Source of the DNA: Cladopsammia gracilis
Lineage: Eukaryota; Cnidaria; Anthozoa; Scleractinia; Dendrophylliidae
DNA length: 64,000 nt
Direction of reading: 5' to 3'
Assembly: GCA_022457155.1 (NCBI GenBank)
Contig: JAJGOT010000051.1
Span: forward strand, 1,583,501-1,647,500
Each line of letters starts with the position of its first letter. The first letter of the stretch is position 1. Shown here one piece after another: positions 45,801-60,600 of this stretch. The notes beneath the pieces are model-generated. The model saw nothing but the letters and a program-made list of their open reading frames with translations. It was not told where the DNA came from and did not search any database. Position numbers and translations under genes: made by a program.

Positions 45801-48800
45801 CTTCAAAAACAACTGTTTCCCAGTTTAGTCACATAGCAGAAACACAGCGTTCCCGCAACGACGTTTCCTAGTTTTGCCAGGCCCTTAGCCCCACCCATAT
45901 TAAATTCATCCATGATGACAGTTTACGAAAGATTTCTATGGCATATAAATTTGTTGTTTTCTAGTGTTATATCAGCAAATCCTCTGGTATCACGGCAATG
46001 GTCTACATAGCCTGCGAGCAAGCTTTCGGGCTCGGGGGTTGGGGGAGGGGAGACAGGGGAGGGAGACAGGGGAGGGGATGTAGCTCCTTCCCCCTCCCTC
46101 CTCCTTCCCCCGTCCCCCTACTTCCTCCCTCCCTTGATCCCGATAGCTTGCTCGCAGGGTATGGTCTACGAAGTGTGCTCTTACGGTCGGTTTGTTTGTA
46201 TCTAATTTCTTAGCAATACACGCAGGCTTGGTTTTCCACTTAGTGATTTTGCGTGTCCGCGTCCGGCCTTACTAAACGAGTGGAAATCGAGCTCGCTTTT
46301 AGAATTGCATACAAATCCCAAACTCACCGTTTACACTCATTCGCTGAGTAGACGTGACGCCAATTACGTTCACTTTGTCACTCCCTTTCCTGATCATACA
46401 CACTGAAGCTGTTGATGGACAACCTGAAAAAAACAAGTCAACGGAGTTCAAAGGCCTTCTCAAATGGAAATCTAAAAATACATAAAATGTGTTTAAAGGG
46501 GCTGTATCACAAATGTTTAGTTATCACTTTGTTGGCCAAAAGACAACTCTGTATCAAGAGCCTAAAAATAATGGTTCAGTTCCGTGAACAATAGCCCTTA
46601 TCGTAGATGAGTACGCCACGCCAACATATCAGCGGTTTCTCGCTTTCTTGACCCTATTGTCTCGTTTTGATGTTTACGAGAACCTCTGACGACGATGAGC
46701 GTAAACATCAAAACGAGACTATAGGGTCAAGAAAGCGATATGTTGGCGTGGCGTACTCATCTACGATAACGGCTATTGAGGCCCGGACAAGATTTTTTGG
46801 CGGTGTCACACGACACAATAGGCCATTTCCGAGTTGCCTTTAGCCTCTCTATCAAAGCGAGGCTAGGTGCGAAACCTTTCATATGAAAATGGATTCCATT
46901 CACATGCAAATAAAACTTATTTGCATGTGAATGAAAACTCATTTTCATATGAAAGGTTTCGCACCTAGCCTCGCTTTGATAGAGAGGCTAAAGGCAACTC
47001 GGAAATGGCCTATTTGTTGCGCGCAACGTCCCAGAAGTAGAACTCGATTCTGCAACTGTTGCGCGCAACTTTGTAAGACAAGTTGCCCCGTGTGTCCAGG
47101 CCTTTACTATATTAGTGTACTGTAACTGTAACCAAGTGTCTTTGACTGCGAATGACCAACATGGAAAAAAGACTGACTGTGGCTAAATTTTTCATATTCT
47201 TTCTCCGTGTCTTTGGAAAAATAATAAAATATGGCTGTAGTTTAAGAATTCACTCTGTATCTTCCTTTCGATGTTAACCCTTTCTCTCCCAGAGTCAATT
47301 ATGGGTATAATCGCGTTCGAAGAACGCAATCCTAATTTCGTGTTGGTTTCCCCGTGCCTTGCATGCAGAAAAATTTGAGATTTTTTGGTGTTCGGACTGC
47401 CGTTTGGCCACCCCTATTGATTTTTTTCAGGAGCTCAATTCCTCCGGAAATTCCTTCTAACGCATCTCCACAATCTCTGATTACTGCTAGTTTATGTAGT
47501 GTAGTTTTAACTTTTGACAACATTGGCCGAAAGTTAACGTGCATCCGACTGCATTATACTTTTCCCGTTAGTTACAACTTCACAGCGTCCGAAAGAGTAC
47601 GCAAGAGTACGCAAGACAAATGTGTCGAAAAACCAACAATAGTAAATGAAACCTGCCTTTTGGTCCATCACTTATGCCTCTGCATATGTTTATCCAGAAT
47701 CTAAAAAGTAAGACAGAAGACGAATTACCATATAAGCATTCGTCACAGTATTGAAGTCGCTCAATATTATATGACCCCACAAGCATCGGGCTTTAAAGTT
47801 TATTAAACCCTATCGTGTATAAATTTAAAGTTGTTATAGTGCATTGCAATACATTGCCTTCATTCCGTCGCTTTGAGTAGCAGAGGTTTGAGGGTGGATC
47901 GCAGCTGCTGATTTCCCTTTCGTAAACGGTCGATGCCATTATTAGCAAACGGTCGATGCCATCATTAGCATTCATTAGTAACCAAGCCTTTTGTAATGGT
48001 CGATGCTATTTCTCTCTAGTTTATGCCTGGATTGGGACGAAAATAGGCTATCATTATTACATCAAATTGGGCCTAGGTAAAGCGATTATTAGATCTAAGC
48101 TAGATTCATGGTTAGGTAAGATTTAGGGTTAGGGTGACCCGTGGCGTTATTGATATATATTAAGAAAAGCACCTTTTATAATTAAATTTTTCTTGGGTTT
48201 GCCGGATCAACCCAGTGATCTAGTGGTAAAAGAGAGATGTTAGCATGCAGAGGTTCCGGGTTCGATTCCAGGTAATTATATTCGATTTTTTTTTTCTGAT
48301 AGAAAAAATAATTCTAAAATTGGTGAAAATTTTTCTAAGTGTCGCTAAAATGGCATCGACCGTTTACGAAAGGGAAATGCGCTTCGCAGCTCTTACAAGG
48401 TCTTCTCTGATTGGCTGAGAAAACAATAGAACAAAGAACACAACAACAATGGACCCTAGCCCTGAAAACAATAGAGCTGCATGAAACCCTGGTCGAATGA
48501 AATTAGAGGTTCTAGAGAGCTGCGTGGCTTCTGGAGTTAAGACCAAACATCAGCCAATTGTTCATGACATAATCCCTTTAAATCTCTCAAGATACCTGTC
48601 TTTGTTATGTTCATAATACCAGCTTCGCGTCCGACTTGTTAAAAGTCTTAAATCGTAAGTCTTGCCAGCAGTACTGTAGCTGCATTCTTCTTCCACCGGA
48701 GGACAAACCAGATGTGTTCTCCAGGTAAAATCTGCACCATAATTCTGTGTAAAATAAAAATACGGACTCTGATAAGCTTAAAGCGTGATTCTACTAACAG

Positions 48801-51800
48801 CGCGAAGCAAACAAGTGTCACCACACAGACTTGCCAACCTCTGTTTGAGTAGTGTCCTGTGTTTTTAACCCTTGAACTCTTGAGAGTGCCAAATATCAAA
48901 ATTCAAGGAAAATCCCAAATTTCATTTTGTAAAATACTGAAAAACAAATGGTACCATGCAAAAGTACTGTTGAAGAGGTTTTATTTGAGTGATCACACTA
49001 TTACCCTGCGAGCAGTGGATTCTCCTACGCCGAGCTACGCCGAACGAGAGAGAAACCACTGCGAGCAACCGTTTGCTTTTTCATTGAGCATGCGCAGCCA
49101 CGTGATGCATTTGACGTTGTTTCGCGGGAAAATTGTAGTACATGCCGTTGTTTCGTGGCAAAAATGTCTGTCACCTTGGACGCCATTCTGATTGTTACAT
49201 ATCGGGCTCGCTTAAACGCAGCAGTTACGTGGATGAGTGCATGCGTGAGAGGCTAAACATGATTGTAAACTTGTTTTACCGGTTCAAAGTTAATTTATTC
49301 GTCTGGACGGCGGCTAAATCAAAGGAACTAACGGGTGCTCGCAGTAGTTTCTCTCTCTCGTTCGGCAAAGCTCTGCGTAGGAGAATCCACTGCTCGCAGG
49401 GTATACACCTTATTCATAAATGGCGGCCGATTTATTATTCTTTTGTATTTATTTTAATTAGCCTCACTAGCCTCATTTTAGAGTACAAGTTCTTTTGAAT
49501 TTTGCACATGCTAACGAGGCTAGTGAGGCTAATTAAAATAAATACAAAAGAATAATAAATTGGCCGCCATTTATGAATAAGGTGTATTACACCATGGGAT
49601 TTCGTCGACAGACTGAAAAGTTAGAACGATATTATTATCTTCATAACTGACTCTGGGAGTGAACGGGTTAATGGTGGAAACGGTTATTAAACTGGTCTTA
49701 ATCCTCGGTAGGAAAAAAGATGGCGACTGGTACATTTACCCATAATTCTTAGCGCACAAAAACATTAACAACGTTCATAAAAATGTAAAGAAAAGTTATC
49801 AAATCTTCAAACCTAGTCTACACATTGTCCGTAGCATGTTAACAAATATTGTAAACATGTGGCTTTCTTTGTGCCTTATGTGCTATGTTAGGTCCGCAAG
49901 GTATTGTGGTAAAATGAACAGCCGCCATCTTTTTTCCTACGGTGGATAAGGGCGAAACTTAGGGCTTTTAACACTTGTGAAAACAAAACTAAAATTTTCA
50001 AAATTAATTGCATGTTTTTTTCAATCTTTTATTCTTTTATTTAATAAAGGATGACTTTAGGATTTAAAAAGAGTTCTAAATCACGCATTTTGTAAGCAGA
50101 GAGTAAGAGTTATGAATTAGAAATGTAATGACTGCTGAAAACTGTATAAAAACAGTCAGACGTTTTGGGGATAATCCCTTTAACAGTGTGTTCCCAAAGA
50201 CAAACGATTGTGCTCGCGCTAAACATGTCGCGTGGATACCGTTCAAAAACCAAGGCTGGTAAACCTGTGGCGCTCACTTTTGAACCAATTCGCATACTTT
50301 CGTAGAGTTTGACAATCCAATGAGAATTCAGGGATGACTTTAAGAAAAACCAACTCATTTTGACAAATTTTCAACAAAGTCATTCTGAGATGTTTTCTTA
50401 GACGCTGTCCTCTAAATTCGACTGCATTTTCAAACTTTGGAACAATGTGATCTCTGCCTGTTCAAAAGTTGGACTGTTCACAGTCCGCTGCCCACTCTAT
50501 TTTCCCCTACGTTTGTCAAGATTTATCCGCCGTCTTGAAATTCGCGACGCGCTAAAAATTAAAAAAAAATGACGAAAGGACAAAAACTGCTTAGGGAGTA
50601 GGGGTGGAGTTAGGGATAACGCTATCTTCACCAGAAAAAGTGTCCGTTTAAGAGAGGTGTCCGCTTATGGGAGGTAAAAAATGTAGTGTTTGTATGTGGC
50701 TGGGACCACGACTAAGTGCCCGCTTATGGGAGGTGTCCGTTAGCGGAGGTTCGACTGTATCTGGCTTAAATTTCCAGAGAGAGCTAACAGCTGTGCTATG
50801 CCCTTTCAATATTCGGATTTGATTATTTTGTAGCTCGATTAGAGAATGAGGCGCATATGCTAACGAGGCCGCCAATAATAATTGTAAACACAGATTCCCC
50901 CGTAGAAGGCTTTAAGCAACATACCCCAATAGTGTCTAGTTCTGGTTTTCCAACAGAGGATTGGTTCTTGTCGCACACAAATATTATTCTTGATATAATA
51001 AGATCGGATTCTGAAATGACAAAGATAAAAGTTGATGTTCTTCATGACTACAAGATATTTCAACATAACGTTGACCAACGTTTAAGCGAACAGTATGATT
51101 GAATTGTTATGAGTTTAGAAGTAGGTATAAAATCACGAGAAAGTGTGTTTCATCAGGATTTGCAAATACAGAGGAGCGGGTTCACATGGATGACGTAATT
51201 TAAAGGCCCATGTTCACCCAATCTGCTTTGCGCGCCCGGGCTGATTTTCGCGCAGACGCAAAATCGAAAAATCGACAATTGAACCGTTTCAAAACAAAAA
51301 CACAAGCGCGCAAAGCAGAATGGGTGAACACGGGCCTTCAAGTGTGTTATTGTTTGCAAGGAAAAATACAGTAAATTACTGTATCTAACCCCACTGAGAC
51401 AAGAAAAAAGAACGATTAGACAAACCTTTGTAATTTTCTTAAAACCAAACTGATAGTATATGTGTAGGAGACTGACTTGGCGTCTTTGAGAACATTTTTA
51501 TCGCTTAGAATTAGACAAATTGTCCGTTTTAAGGAGGTTAAATTTGTTTGAGATTGTTTTAATGGGGACGGGAAAAACTACCCGTTGTCCGTATTAACGA
51601 GTGTCCGTACGTTACGTCACGGCGGCCATATTGGTGTACAACTACAAAAGAATTTTAATGAACTTCTTTTGTTATGTACACCAACATGGCCGCCATGGCC
51701 TTTGTCATTTGAGTCCCACAGGACTGAAGGTCACGTGAGTGAAAACCATCTATTGGCGTTCGACTGGGACCAAGACAACTGGCTGTAGGAACTGGGTTTC

Positions 51801-54567
51801 TGTATTAAGTGGGTGTCCGTAAAGCGGGGTTCAAATGTATTGACCTTAGAGCAGATTTCAATTGAGTGTGGTAAAACCAAAACCAAAGTAATTACTCTGA
51901 CCAATCACAGCAGCCGTAAACAATCCAACGAACCAATCAGAGCTCGAAGCAATTACATGTCGGCGGCGCCAAGCGCGGGAAAACGCGTGCGAGCTAGTCA
52001 CGATTGGTTTTGGTTTTACTTCTGATTGGTCGAGAAAGTGGCGCGAGATTTTTTAGCCAATCACAAAGCGTAACAATGCAAAACCAAAGCAATTGTGTAA
52101 TTACTTTCGACACTCAAATGAAAACTGCCCTATGGCTAAATGTACCTTTACTGTTACATTCATGGCTACAGTATTTCAGGATCAGCATTCCTTCGTCTTT
52201 GTAGTAAGTCATGTCTTTAAACTTGAAAAGACCCAAGGCCTTGTACAACTTCTTATCTCCTTTTTTTGTCATTAAGCACACACCAGCTCTACCATCTTTA
52301 GTACAATCGGCAGCTTTGCTCAAGTCCAAACCGTGACACACAGAAATAAAGAAAACGCGAGAATCCTGGCTCTAAAACAACAATTACATCACGTTAATTC
52401 AATTGGGAGTCACTGAAACTGAGAATTGGAAATAAACAGCGATTGCAATTAACGTTGTCGGATGAAAAAGGCGAAAAAGCCAAGACCGCAAGGTAGTGTG
52501 GGATTTTTATGCAATGCATTTACCCTAACCCACACTACCTTGCGGTCTTGGCTTTAAGCTTTTATCCGACAACGTCAATTGAAATAGCTGTATGCTTGAA
52601 AGGGTTATACACTGAGGTTTTATCTGAAATACCATTGTCAAGAATGGAGCTATTAGAGATTTTAGATCTGAAATTGAGTATATATTTTAAGGGAACCGCG
52701 AGAGCATGTAAACGTATTCTATTCGGCTGAACGTGGCGAAAGAGAATAGAATGTACATACCACTTGGAAATAACTATTATCCTGACTGGACCTTGAAAGT
52801 GGCTTTAGGTCATAGTATTCTCCAGTGCTATTGTCATAAACTCTGCATTTGTCAAGCTCTGCTTTCTGATTATCTCCGCAAGCAGCTGAAGTTAACCATC
52901 GAATACGGACGATGCAGTTCTTGTTTGTCTCTAACACTGGATGGCCCTGAAATTCAGACAACAAATTTAATCAAAGGCTCCTATCAGCCAACTCGTGAAT
53001 ACGAAACGCTCTAAATAAAAGATTCTTCACCCCAAAATTCATGATAGAGCAGTTTTCAATTGAGTATCGAAAGTAATTACACAATTGCTTTGGTTTTGCA
53101 TTGCTACGCTTTGTGATTGGCTAAAAAATTTCGCGCCACTTTCTTGACCAATCAGAAGTAAAACCAAAACCAATCGTGACTTGCTCGCACGCGTTTTCCC
53201 GCGCCTGGCGCCGCCGACATGTAATTGCTTCGAGCTCTGATTGGTTCATTGGATTGTTTACGACTGCTGTGATTGGTCAGAGTAATTACTTTGGTTTTGG
53301 TTTTACTACACTCAATTGAAAACTGCTATATATTGAGGTATACAGTTTCGTCATTAAAATGACAAAACTCACAACACATTTTCAAAGCCGGATGTTCTGG
53401 GTCACAATTTTAGAAATAAAGAACTGAAATTAAGACTTTCGATAAAGGTTGCCAAGTTCATCAAATTTCCGTTTAAAAATAAAAGAAAGGAAAAAAATAA
53501 AAATAAAAAGTCATTCGATGCCTTTACCAGGATTCGAACGCGGGCCAGCGATTCCCGGTAGCCCTACACCACTCGACCACCAAAGCACAAGTAATTAGTA
53601 TGAACCCCCACCACCTCTACCTACTCACAAGTGCAAGCCTGGATCCGGGTTGTGCCTAAATCATACCATCCAGAAGGACGTCGGACACCTTATTGAGACT
53701 TGTTTTCAATGAATTTTTAAGTGTAAAAAAGAAAATCTAAAATCCCCACTCGGGATTGAACCTGTGACCTCAGCTAGGCTTAGGCTTACATAGCCTACCA
53801 TACCATTGTACCACCTAGCTTCTCGGGTTGCTTAGTTCTAAATTTAACTATATAAAAGTCTCAATAAGGTGTCCGACGTCCATTTGGACGGTATGATTTG
53901 GGCTTGACCCTGGATCCGCCACAGTAGATGCAGCAATATCGAATACTCATGCGTTCTCATGCCTGCCACAAGGTGAATCACGTGTGCCTGCGGCGCAGGT
54001 GATGTTCTTGCGCCCTGGCGTGGTTCGTTCGCTGGACTATTCCCGAGAGAAAACAGAGAATACTCGTTCTCGTAGCCTACTGAACCAAGTTTGGGTACCG
54101 ATGAACTCTTGGACAATTCTTGGGGAAGGAGGTGGGGGATGGAGGGATATCCTGCGATAGATTAGCATCCTTCTCAGGGGTTAGTACTACTCACAGTTTC
54201 TCAGTTACTTAAACAATTGAAGGCAGACATATCCCTTAGTATTTGTTAATGTGTTATAATGAAAATAAAGGAAACTTTCGAACTCACCAAAGTGCCATAA
54301 GTACAAATAAACGTGAAATGAACTTTCCAGACTTTTGAAGGATCGTTAGCGTCGCCACATTTAGTCCTGCCGGTGTACTCAAGCTGCACCTCTCCTTCGC
54401 TAGCTACAGGAGGCCCAGTTGCATAGCCCAAGTCCTAAATAACAAATACAAAATAATTATATGAAACTTATAATGTTGTTGCGTTCGACTGAAAGGAGAA
54501 CGCAATCCTAATCTGGCCACGCGCGAAGAATCGAGATAATCGAGACCTTTAATCGTAAATAATAATC

Positions 54568-54614
<47 letters not shown>

Positions 54615-57600
54615 CGTACCTTTTCTGCGCCATTTTCAATAATTACAGATTCCATGTCACGTGCTTTAGCCAGGCGGCAAGAATCGAGATTTTTTGGAGG
54701 GATGTACCTTTTCTGCGCCATTTTGAATAATTACAGATTCTATGTCACGTGCTGGCCAGGCGCGAAGAATCGAGATTTTAGTGTAGGGATGTACCTTTTC
54801 TGCGCCATGTTGAATAATTACAGATCACTCGGTTCATTTGGTTTCTGACTACATCGGGTCATTTGGCGCAAATACGGGGCTCAGTTCATTTGCTTTGTAA
54901 ACGTGACCGCCATGGGCGAGAGCAGAATGGCTCGGTTGATTTGGTTTGGAATGACTCGGTTGATTTGTTTTGTTGTGACGGCAGCAAAGCTGTTCGGTCT
55001 GTTGTTGCTCGAACGCACTTCACTTATCTTCGGTAACTCCTAGTAATAAGTACACTGTATGTAGAGTTAAAATAATTTTTGTACAGTTGAATTCCGACAA
55101 CTCGAACTCTCGGTAACTCGAACATCGCGCTAACTCGAACCAAAATCGATTTCCCCTGGTTTTGCTTTATATATTTACTGTAATTTTACCCCCAGTAACT
55201 CGAACCTCCCACTAACTCGAAGTGATTTCGTTTTCCCTTCAGGTCGTTTCCTTTATCCGTTCGACGTTAGGAGAACGCATCCTTATCTTGAGCGAATTGT
55301 CTTTGTTCGATCTTTTTGTTATCGTTTTTCGGCCTTGACCGCGCACAACACAATCGATGTTGATCTTTTGTTCGAGCAACTGACCAATAGAAATGGTGCT
55401 ATTAAGTTATTCAGTCATAGGGTGTGATCAAAAAACAAAATATGTGTACGGTCAAGTACGGTTCAACATAAATTGTAGCTCCTTTGTTATCGCCATTGAA
55501 GTCTGCAAGGTTTCATAACCAGTATCTCGATTAACTATGGTGATACCAAGTAGAGATCTTTTTCGTCGTTCGTCGTCGTTCGTGTACCTTTTCGGCGCCA
55601 TCTTGAATTACGTCATATGCATTAACGCGCACCTTTCTCGCGCACATCGATCGAAGACCGGTATCTACTCGTGGCTGCAATGTCACGAAGTGTTCGCTTT
55701 TATATGTCGGTCTATGTGGCGCATATATATAGGGAAGATATCAATGACGTCACCAATTGTTATTAATGTGCCAACCAGAGCCTTATTGGCTGCCGAAACA
55801 AAGGGTTCTTTTGTTCCAGTGGTTGGCACATTTGAATAACAAAAAGAATGTTTGTAAACAGATATCATCCCTATAAAGCAACTTTACGCTTTTCTATAAA
55901 AAAGTAACGCAGCCGTCACGCTGCTTCTTCCGAATCACAACAATAATACTAAAGCAAAAAGGTTTGCGAGTTGATTGACTCTCAAGTGGGGGCATGGCGG
56001 CCAAAGGTGAACAAAAACAATTAGCAGGGCGTAAATCGACATCAATACTACTTCTTTCAGCTGTCAACAAACATGTCGAACGCACTGTTAAACAAACACC
56101 ATTTACAGTATTGCCTATTTAAATTTCCGGTCATCTGTTCCCAACTCCCAATAACTCGAACTCCCGCTAACTCGAACCTTTTCCGATTTCCCTTGTAGGT
56201 TCGAGTTAGCGGGATTCAATTGTACATTGTATCTACTGTTTTTACACCAGAGAACGCATTATTCTTCAGGGACGACCTTGGACAAACAAAGTTATTAGTT
56301 TGCTTATAGGTCTCGTTGTCTGTCTACTGTAACGAAGGGCGCATGGCGGATTATGCGTTCATCGCCTGAAAGTCGATAGGTCATCTGGACGCATACATGT
56401 GTTTAAGGAGCGGTTTTCAATTGAGTGTAGTAAAACCAAAGCAAAAATAACTACTCCGGCCAATCAAAACAGACACACTCTATCCAATGAACCAATCAGA
56501 ACTCGAAACAAATACATGCAGCGAGCGCCAAGCGCGGGAAAACGCGTGCAGACAAGTGACGATTGGTTTTGGTTTTACTTCTGATTGGCTGAGAAATCGG
56601 CGCGAAACTTTTTAGCCAATCACAGAGCGTAGCAATGCAAAACCAAAGCAATTGAGAAACTACTTTCGAGATTCAATTGATAGTCTAATTCACTCTAATA
56701 GTCGAACTAAGAGCCGTATTGCTAGACTAAACTAAAGATTATACAATACCAGTTGCGGGCATGATCATAATGATGACATAATACAGCTATTTCAATAAAC
56801 GTTGTCGGATGAAAGCTTAAAGCCAAGACCGCAAGGTAGTATGGATTAGGGTTAAAAGCCATTGAATAAAAATCCCATACTACCTTGCGGTCTTGGCTTT
56901 TCACCTTTTTCATCCGACAACGCTAATTGAAATAGCTGTATACATGTAATCATAACGTTTATTCATGAAACCAGCAGCTTAGCAGATTAAAGAGCTGATT
57001 AACACTAACGTTGTTTATTTCATCAAAAATATGAGGATCTGTGAGGATCTACACTCACTTCTGCTGTTTGTCACTCACCAGACGATCACCGTCTCCAATA
57101 CCACAAGCCCATGCTCCTGCCGGACAATTCCTGCCTGGCATAGGCACCAGAGGACGACACAAATTCACGTAATAGATGTGAGAGTCCTTAACGCCTCCCT
57201 CGTTGGTGACCTGTGCAAAGTTAGTGTACGTGTGATGCAATGTAACTGATTGAAGACTAACTGAATATATACACCTTATTCGATGGTTTAACAGATAATA
57301 CGCGCGGATATTTTACGAGTTGCGTAGTATTTTGCGAGCAATGAGTAAAATGTCCGCACGTATTATCTGTTAAACCATCGAATAGTGGATTTATTATTCG
57401 ACTGAAATTCTTGTATTTATAACAGCTTGTGTCTTGAAACTGGGATACTAAGGTGTAATACGACAATCTACTGTGTAATACTCTCGGATATTTTGCGTGT
57501 TGTTTTTCCCTTATAAGGTAAAATGACGTCACAGTCGAATAATAATAATAACTGATACTTCACAAGAGGGCGACACATGTTTATCCTGATATCGAATGAA

Positions 57601-60600
57601 ACATGTCTCACTATGAACAGTGTTCACATCAGACGGCGCATTGCACGAATCATGATACAAACATGTTTATTCTGAGCATGAAAAAAAAAAATTCACGAGG
57701 TATTTCCGATCTTAGCCAGACGAAACACGTTAGCGCAAATATCGTCTCCTTGCTAGTCACGACATTGCCCTTCGTTCCCGAAGGGCTCCACTTATGTCCA
57801 CAAATGCAGGCAAGTATCGTTTAACGAGTACTTCATATTTAACGGAGTTGTTCGTCGTTTCATATTACTTCAAATGTGATAGAATTTCGTGTGTTCTAGT
57901 AAACTTTTATGGGTGAGGACACTTTGTGACGCTAGTCATGGAGTAGCGTAGAAACTAATCCTACTAACCACAGGCCTGTATGCAACAACAACAACAAAAA
58001 GTCTTTATTTAAAAAAAAAAACAGTTACATTTTAGCTGCCCGCGTTTAGCAAAGGCTATTCTAGGCGGCAGATTAAAGAAAAAGTACACGGAGAAAGTTA
58101 ATTTTTATAATTAGAAAGTTTAGAATTAAATACGCCTTATTCGATGGTTTAACAGATAATGCGCGCGGATATTTTACGAGTTGCGTAGTATTTTTTCGAG
58201 CCCCGCAGGGGCGAGAAAAAATGCGAGCAATGAGTAAAATGTCCGCACGTATTATCTGTTAAACCATCGAATAAGGGATTTATTATTCGACTGAAATTAT
58301 TTTATTTATAATATCTTGTGTCTTGAAATCGCGACACTAAGGTGCAATACGGCAATCTACTGTGTAATACGCTCGGATATTTTGCGTGTTCTCTTTCCCT
58401 TATAAGGTAAAATGACGTCATAGTCGAATAATAAAAGAAAATAAATGAATAGTTGAATAAATAAAATAATTGTTGTTGAATTTAACTAGAAATCATTTTT
58501 TTTTTTATTATCAAAGGCGTTTCAATATAGTCATTTTCGTTTTGTAAAATATCCAGTAGCAAATTGTGTAGTGTTTTTTAAAAAAATTTTCCTAGGGAGA
58601 TCTCTAATATAGTGAGGTATCTCATTCCAAAGTTTAACGCCAAATCGAGAGAGTGAATATTTGAGTTTATCCATCCTGGAGCTTTTTACATAAAATTTAC
58701 CAGAGGTCGATGGCCACGTATTTTATGAATGAACATTGGAAGTTTTTTGAAATAGGTTTAAGATATTTAGTGGTGAAATGTTGTTATTTATGTCATGCAT
58801 TATGAACGATACAGGTAAGATGTCAGCGTCAATAGAGTGTTTTCACTCACGTGGTCTGCAGCTATGCTAATTTATTTGAACAAAACAAAGTGTTTGCATT
58901 AGAAAAGAGTTCAATCCCCACAGGATTAGCTTGGGACACCAATATGGCCGCCATTTTATTGTCTTGGGACACCAACATGGCCGCCGTGACGTCATGTGAA
59001 AACACTCCATAAATAGCGGGATCGTGCGCGCATGCGTGTGGTTAAAGTGTCAGTCAACTTACCTGCCAGTTGGCGTCCGATCTCATGAGTCTTCCAAGAC
59101 TGTACTTGACTGTACTACCACCGATTTTCGTAAAAGCTGCACATTCATACTGCAAGAGTGTGAAAAATAGAGTTGAAAGAGATGTGCGTGGACAGAACCA
59201 CAGGACCACAGTAAAGTGCCGGCTTAGGAGAGGTGTCGGCTTATAGAGGGTGTCTCTTAAAGGGGCAGTTTCTTGGTGTTGCGAATGGTGTGATCACCAA
59301 ATCACGTAAAACAAAAGATTCAAAAGACTCTGAACAATACCCACACCACAACACAATAGCTAACCAACAATGGCTTCCGCAACACCAAGAAACACCCCTT
59401 AAAGGAGGCTTAGGGAAAGGTGCGGGAAATGCGCGAGAAATGCGTACATTCTAAGAGACATCTTTTAAATCCTCCCAACCTGGATACTCACCTGTCTTTC
59501 GCAAACCAGTGAAGTGTGCCACATGAAATAATATGTACAATCATTCTCAGAAATAAACACAGGGTTTCCATAATCCACTTTGCCTAAATCTGAATGGCAC
59601 ACAAAGGAAATGATGGTTTCCCGCTTCTTCTCCACGTGATGGCACTGGTCCCCGCCGCTCAAATTTAAATACAAAACACCATCGTCAAAATGAAGGCGAC
59701 TGTTGGCCATACCAGCATTGAAGACTGTGTTTTGCCCCATTTGGCAAACACCAGACTTTGAATCACAAGCTGAAATAGAAGACAATCAACATTATCATGA
59801 AGACGTGGGGTACTGTCAAAATAGACATTTTGACAGCCTGTTATCCCTTTTACTCCCAGAGTCAATAATGGAGACATGGGTGTAGTTCTAATGTTTGAGT
59901 CTGTGGATGAAATTCTATGGTGTGACCATTCAAATGAAACCTCTTCAGCAGTACTTTTGCATGGTACCATTTGTTCTAACTTTTGAGTCTGTGGATGAAA
60001 TCCTATGGTGTGACCATTCAAATGAAACCTCTTCAGCAGTACTTTTGCATGGTACCATTTGTTCTAACTTTTGAGTCTGTGGACGAAATCCTATGGTGTG
60101 ACCATTCATATGAAACCTCTTCAGCAGTACTTTTGCATGGTACCATTTGTTCTAACTTTTGAGTCTGTGGACGAAATCCTATGGTGTGACCATTCAAATG
60201 AAACCTCTTCAGCAGTACTTTTGCATGGTACTATTTGTTTTTCAATATTTTGGGATTTTTCTTGGATTGCGACTTTGGCACTCTTGGAAGCCCATAGAAG
60301 GGACACTTGTGATCATCCAGATTGAGACAGTGGGCACAACGTTTGTCAGAACTAGCTGGTACGCCATGATTTTTTCGAACTAGATAGCATGAATCATTTT
60401 GATAGACTTGTAAGGAGAGGTTTTTAAAAGGGTGCATTCTGTTCACGAATTAATCGGTCTGTCTGGCCAGTTCTGACAAATGGCAAGCGCCCAATGGTGA
60501 CCTTTACATTTCACTACGAGTACGACTTTCAAACCTAGTATAGTATGACAGGCAGGTATGACAGGTTTTAGGCCCCGTTCACACGTATCCGGATATTTTT

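Larger units (their letters stand above)
48950..49640. repeat. Minisatellite variant-B unit split by two adjacent MITEs
   Basis: The unit starts GTACCATGCAAAAGTACTGT and breaks at about 49,001 after GATCACAC. It continues at about 49,588 with ACACCATGGGATTTCG and CAGACTGAAAAGTTAGAAC. Confidence 0.7.

Noticed and set aside
50857..51102. An 81-codon plus-strand frame
   Set aside because: It is the antisense shadow of the receptor exon at 50,925-51,010, which fits both phase and family.
53515..53592. A functional tRNA gene
   Set aside because: The A and B boxes are present but stems are mismatched and similar heads occur at several places, as in SINEs.
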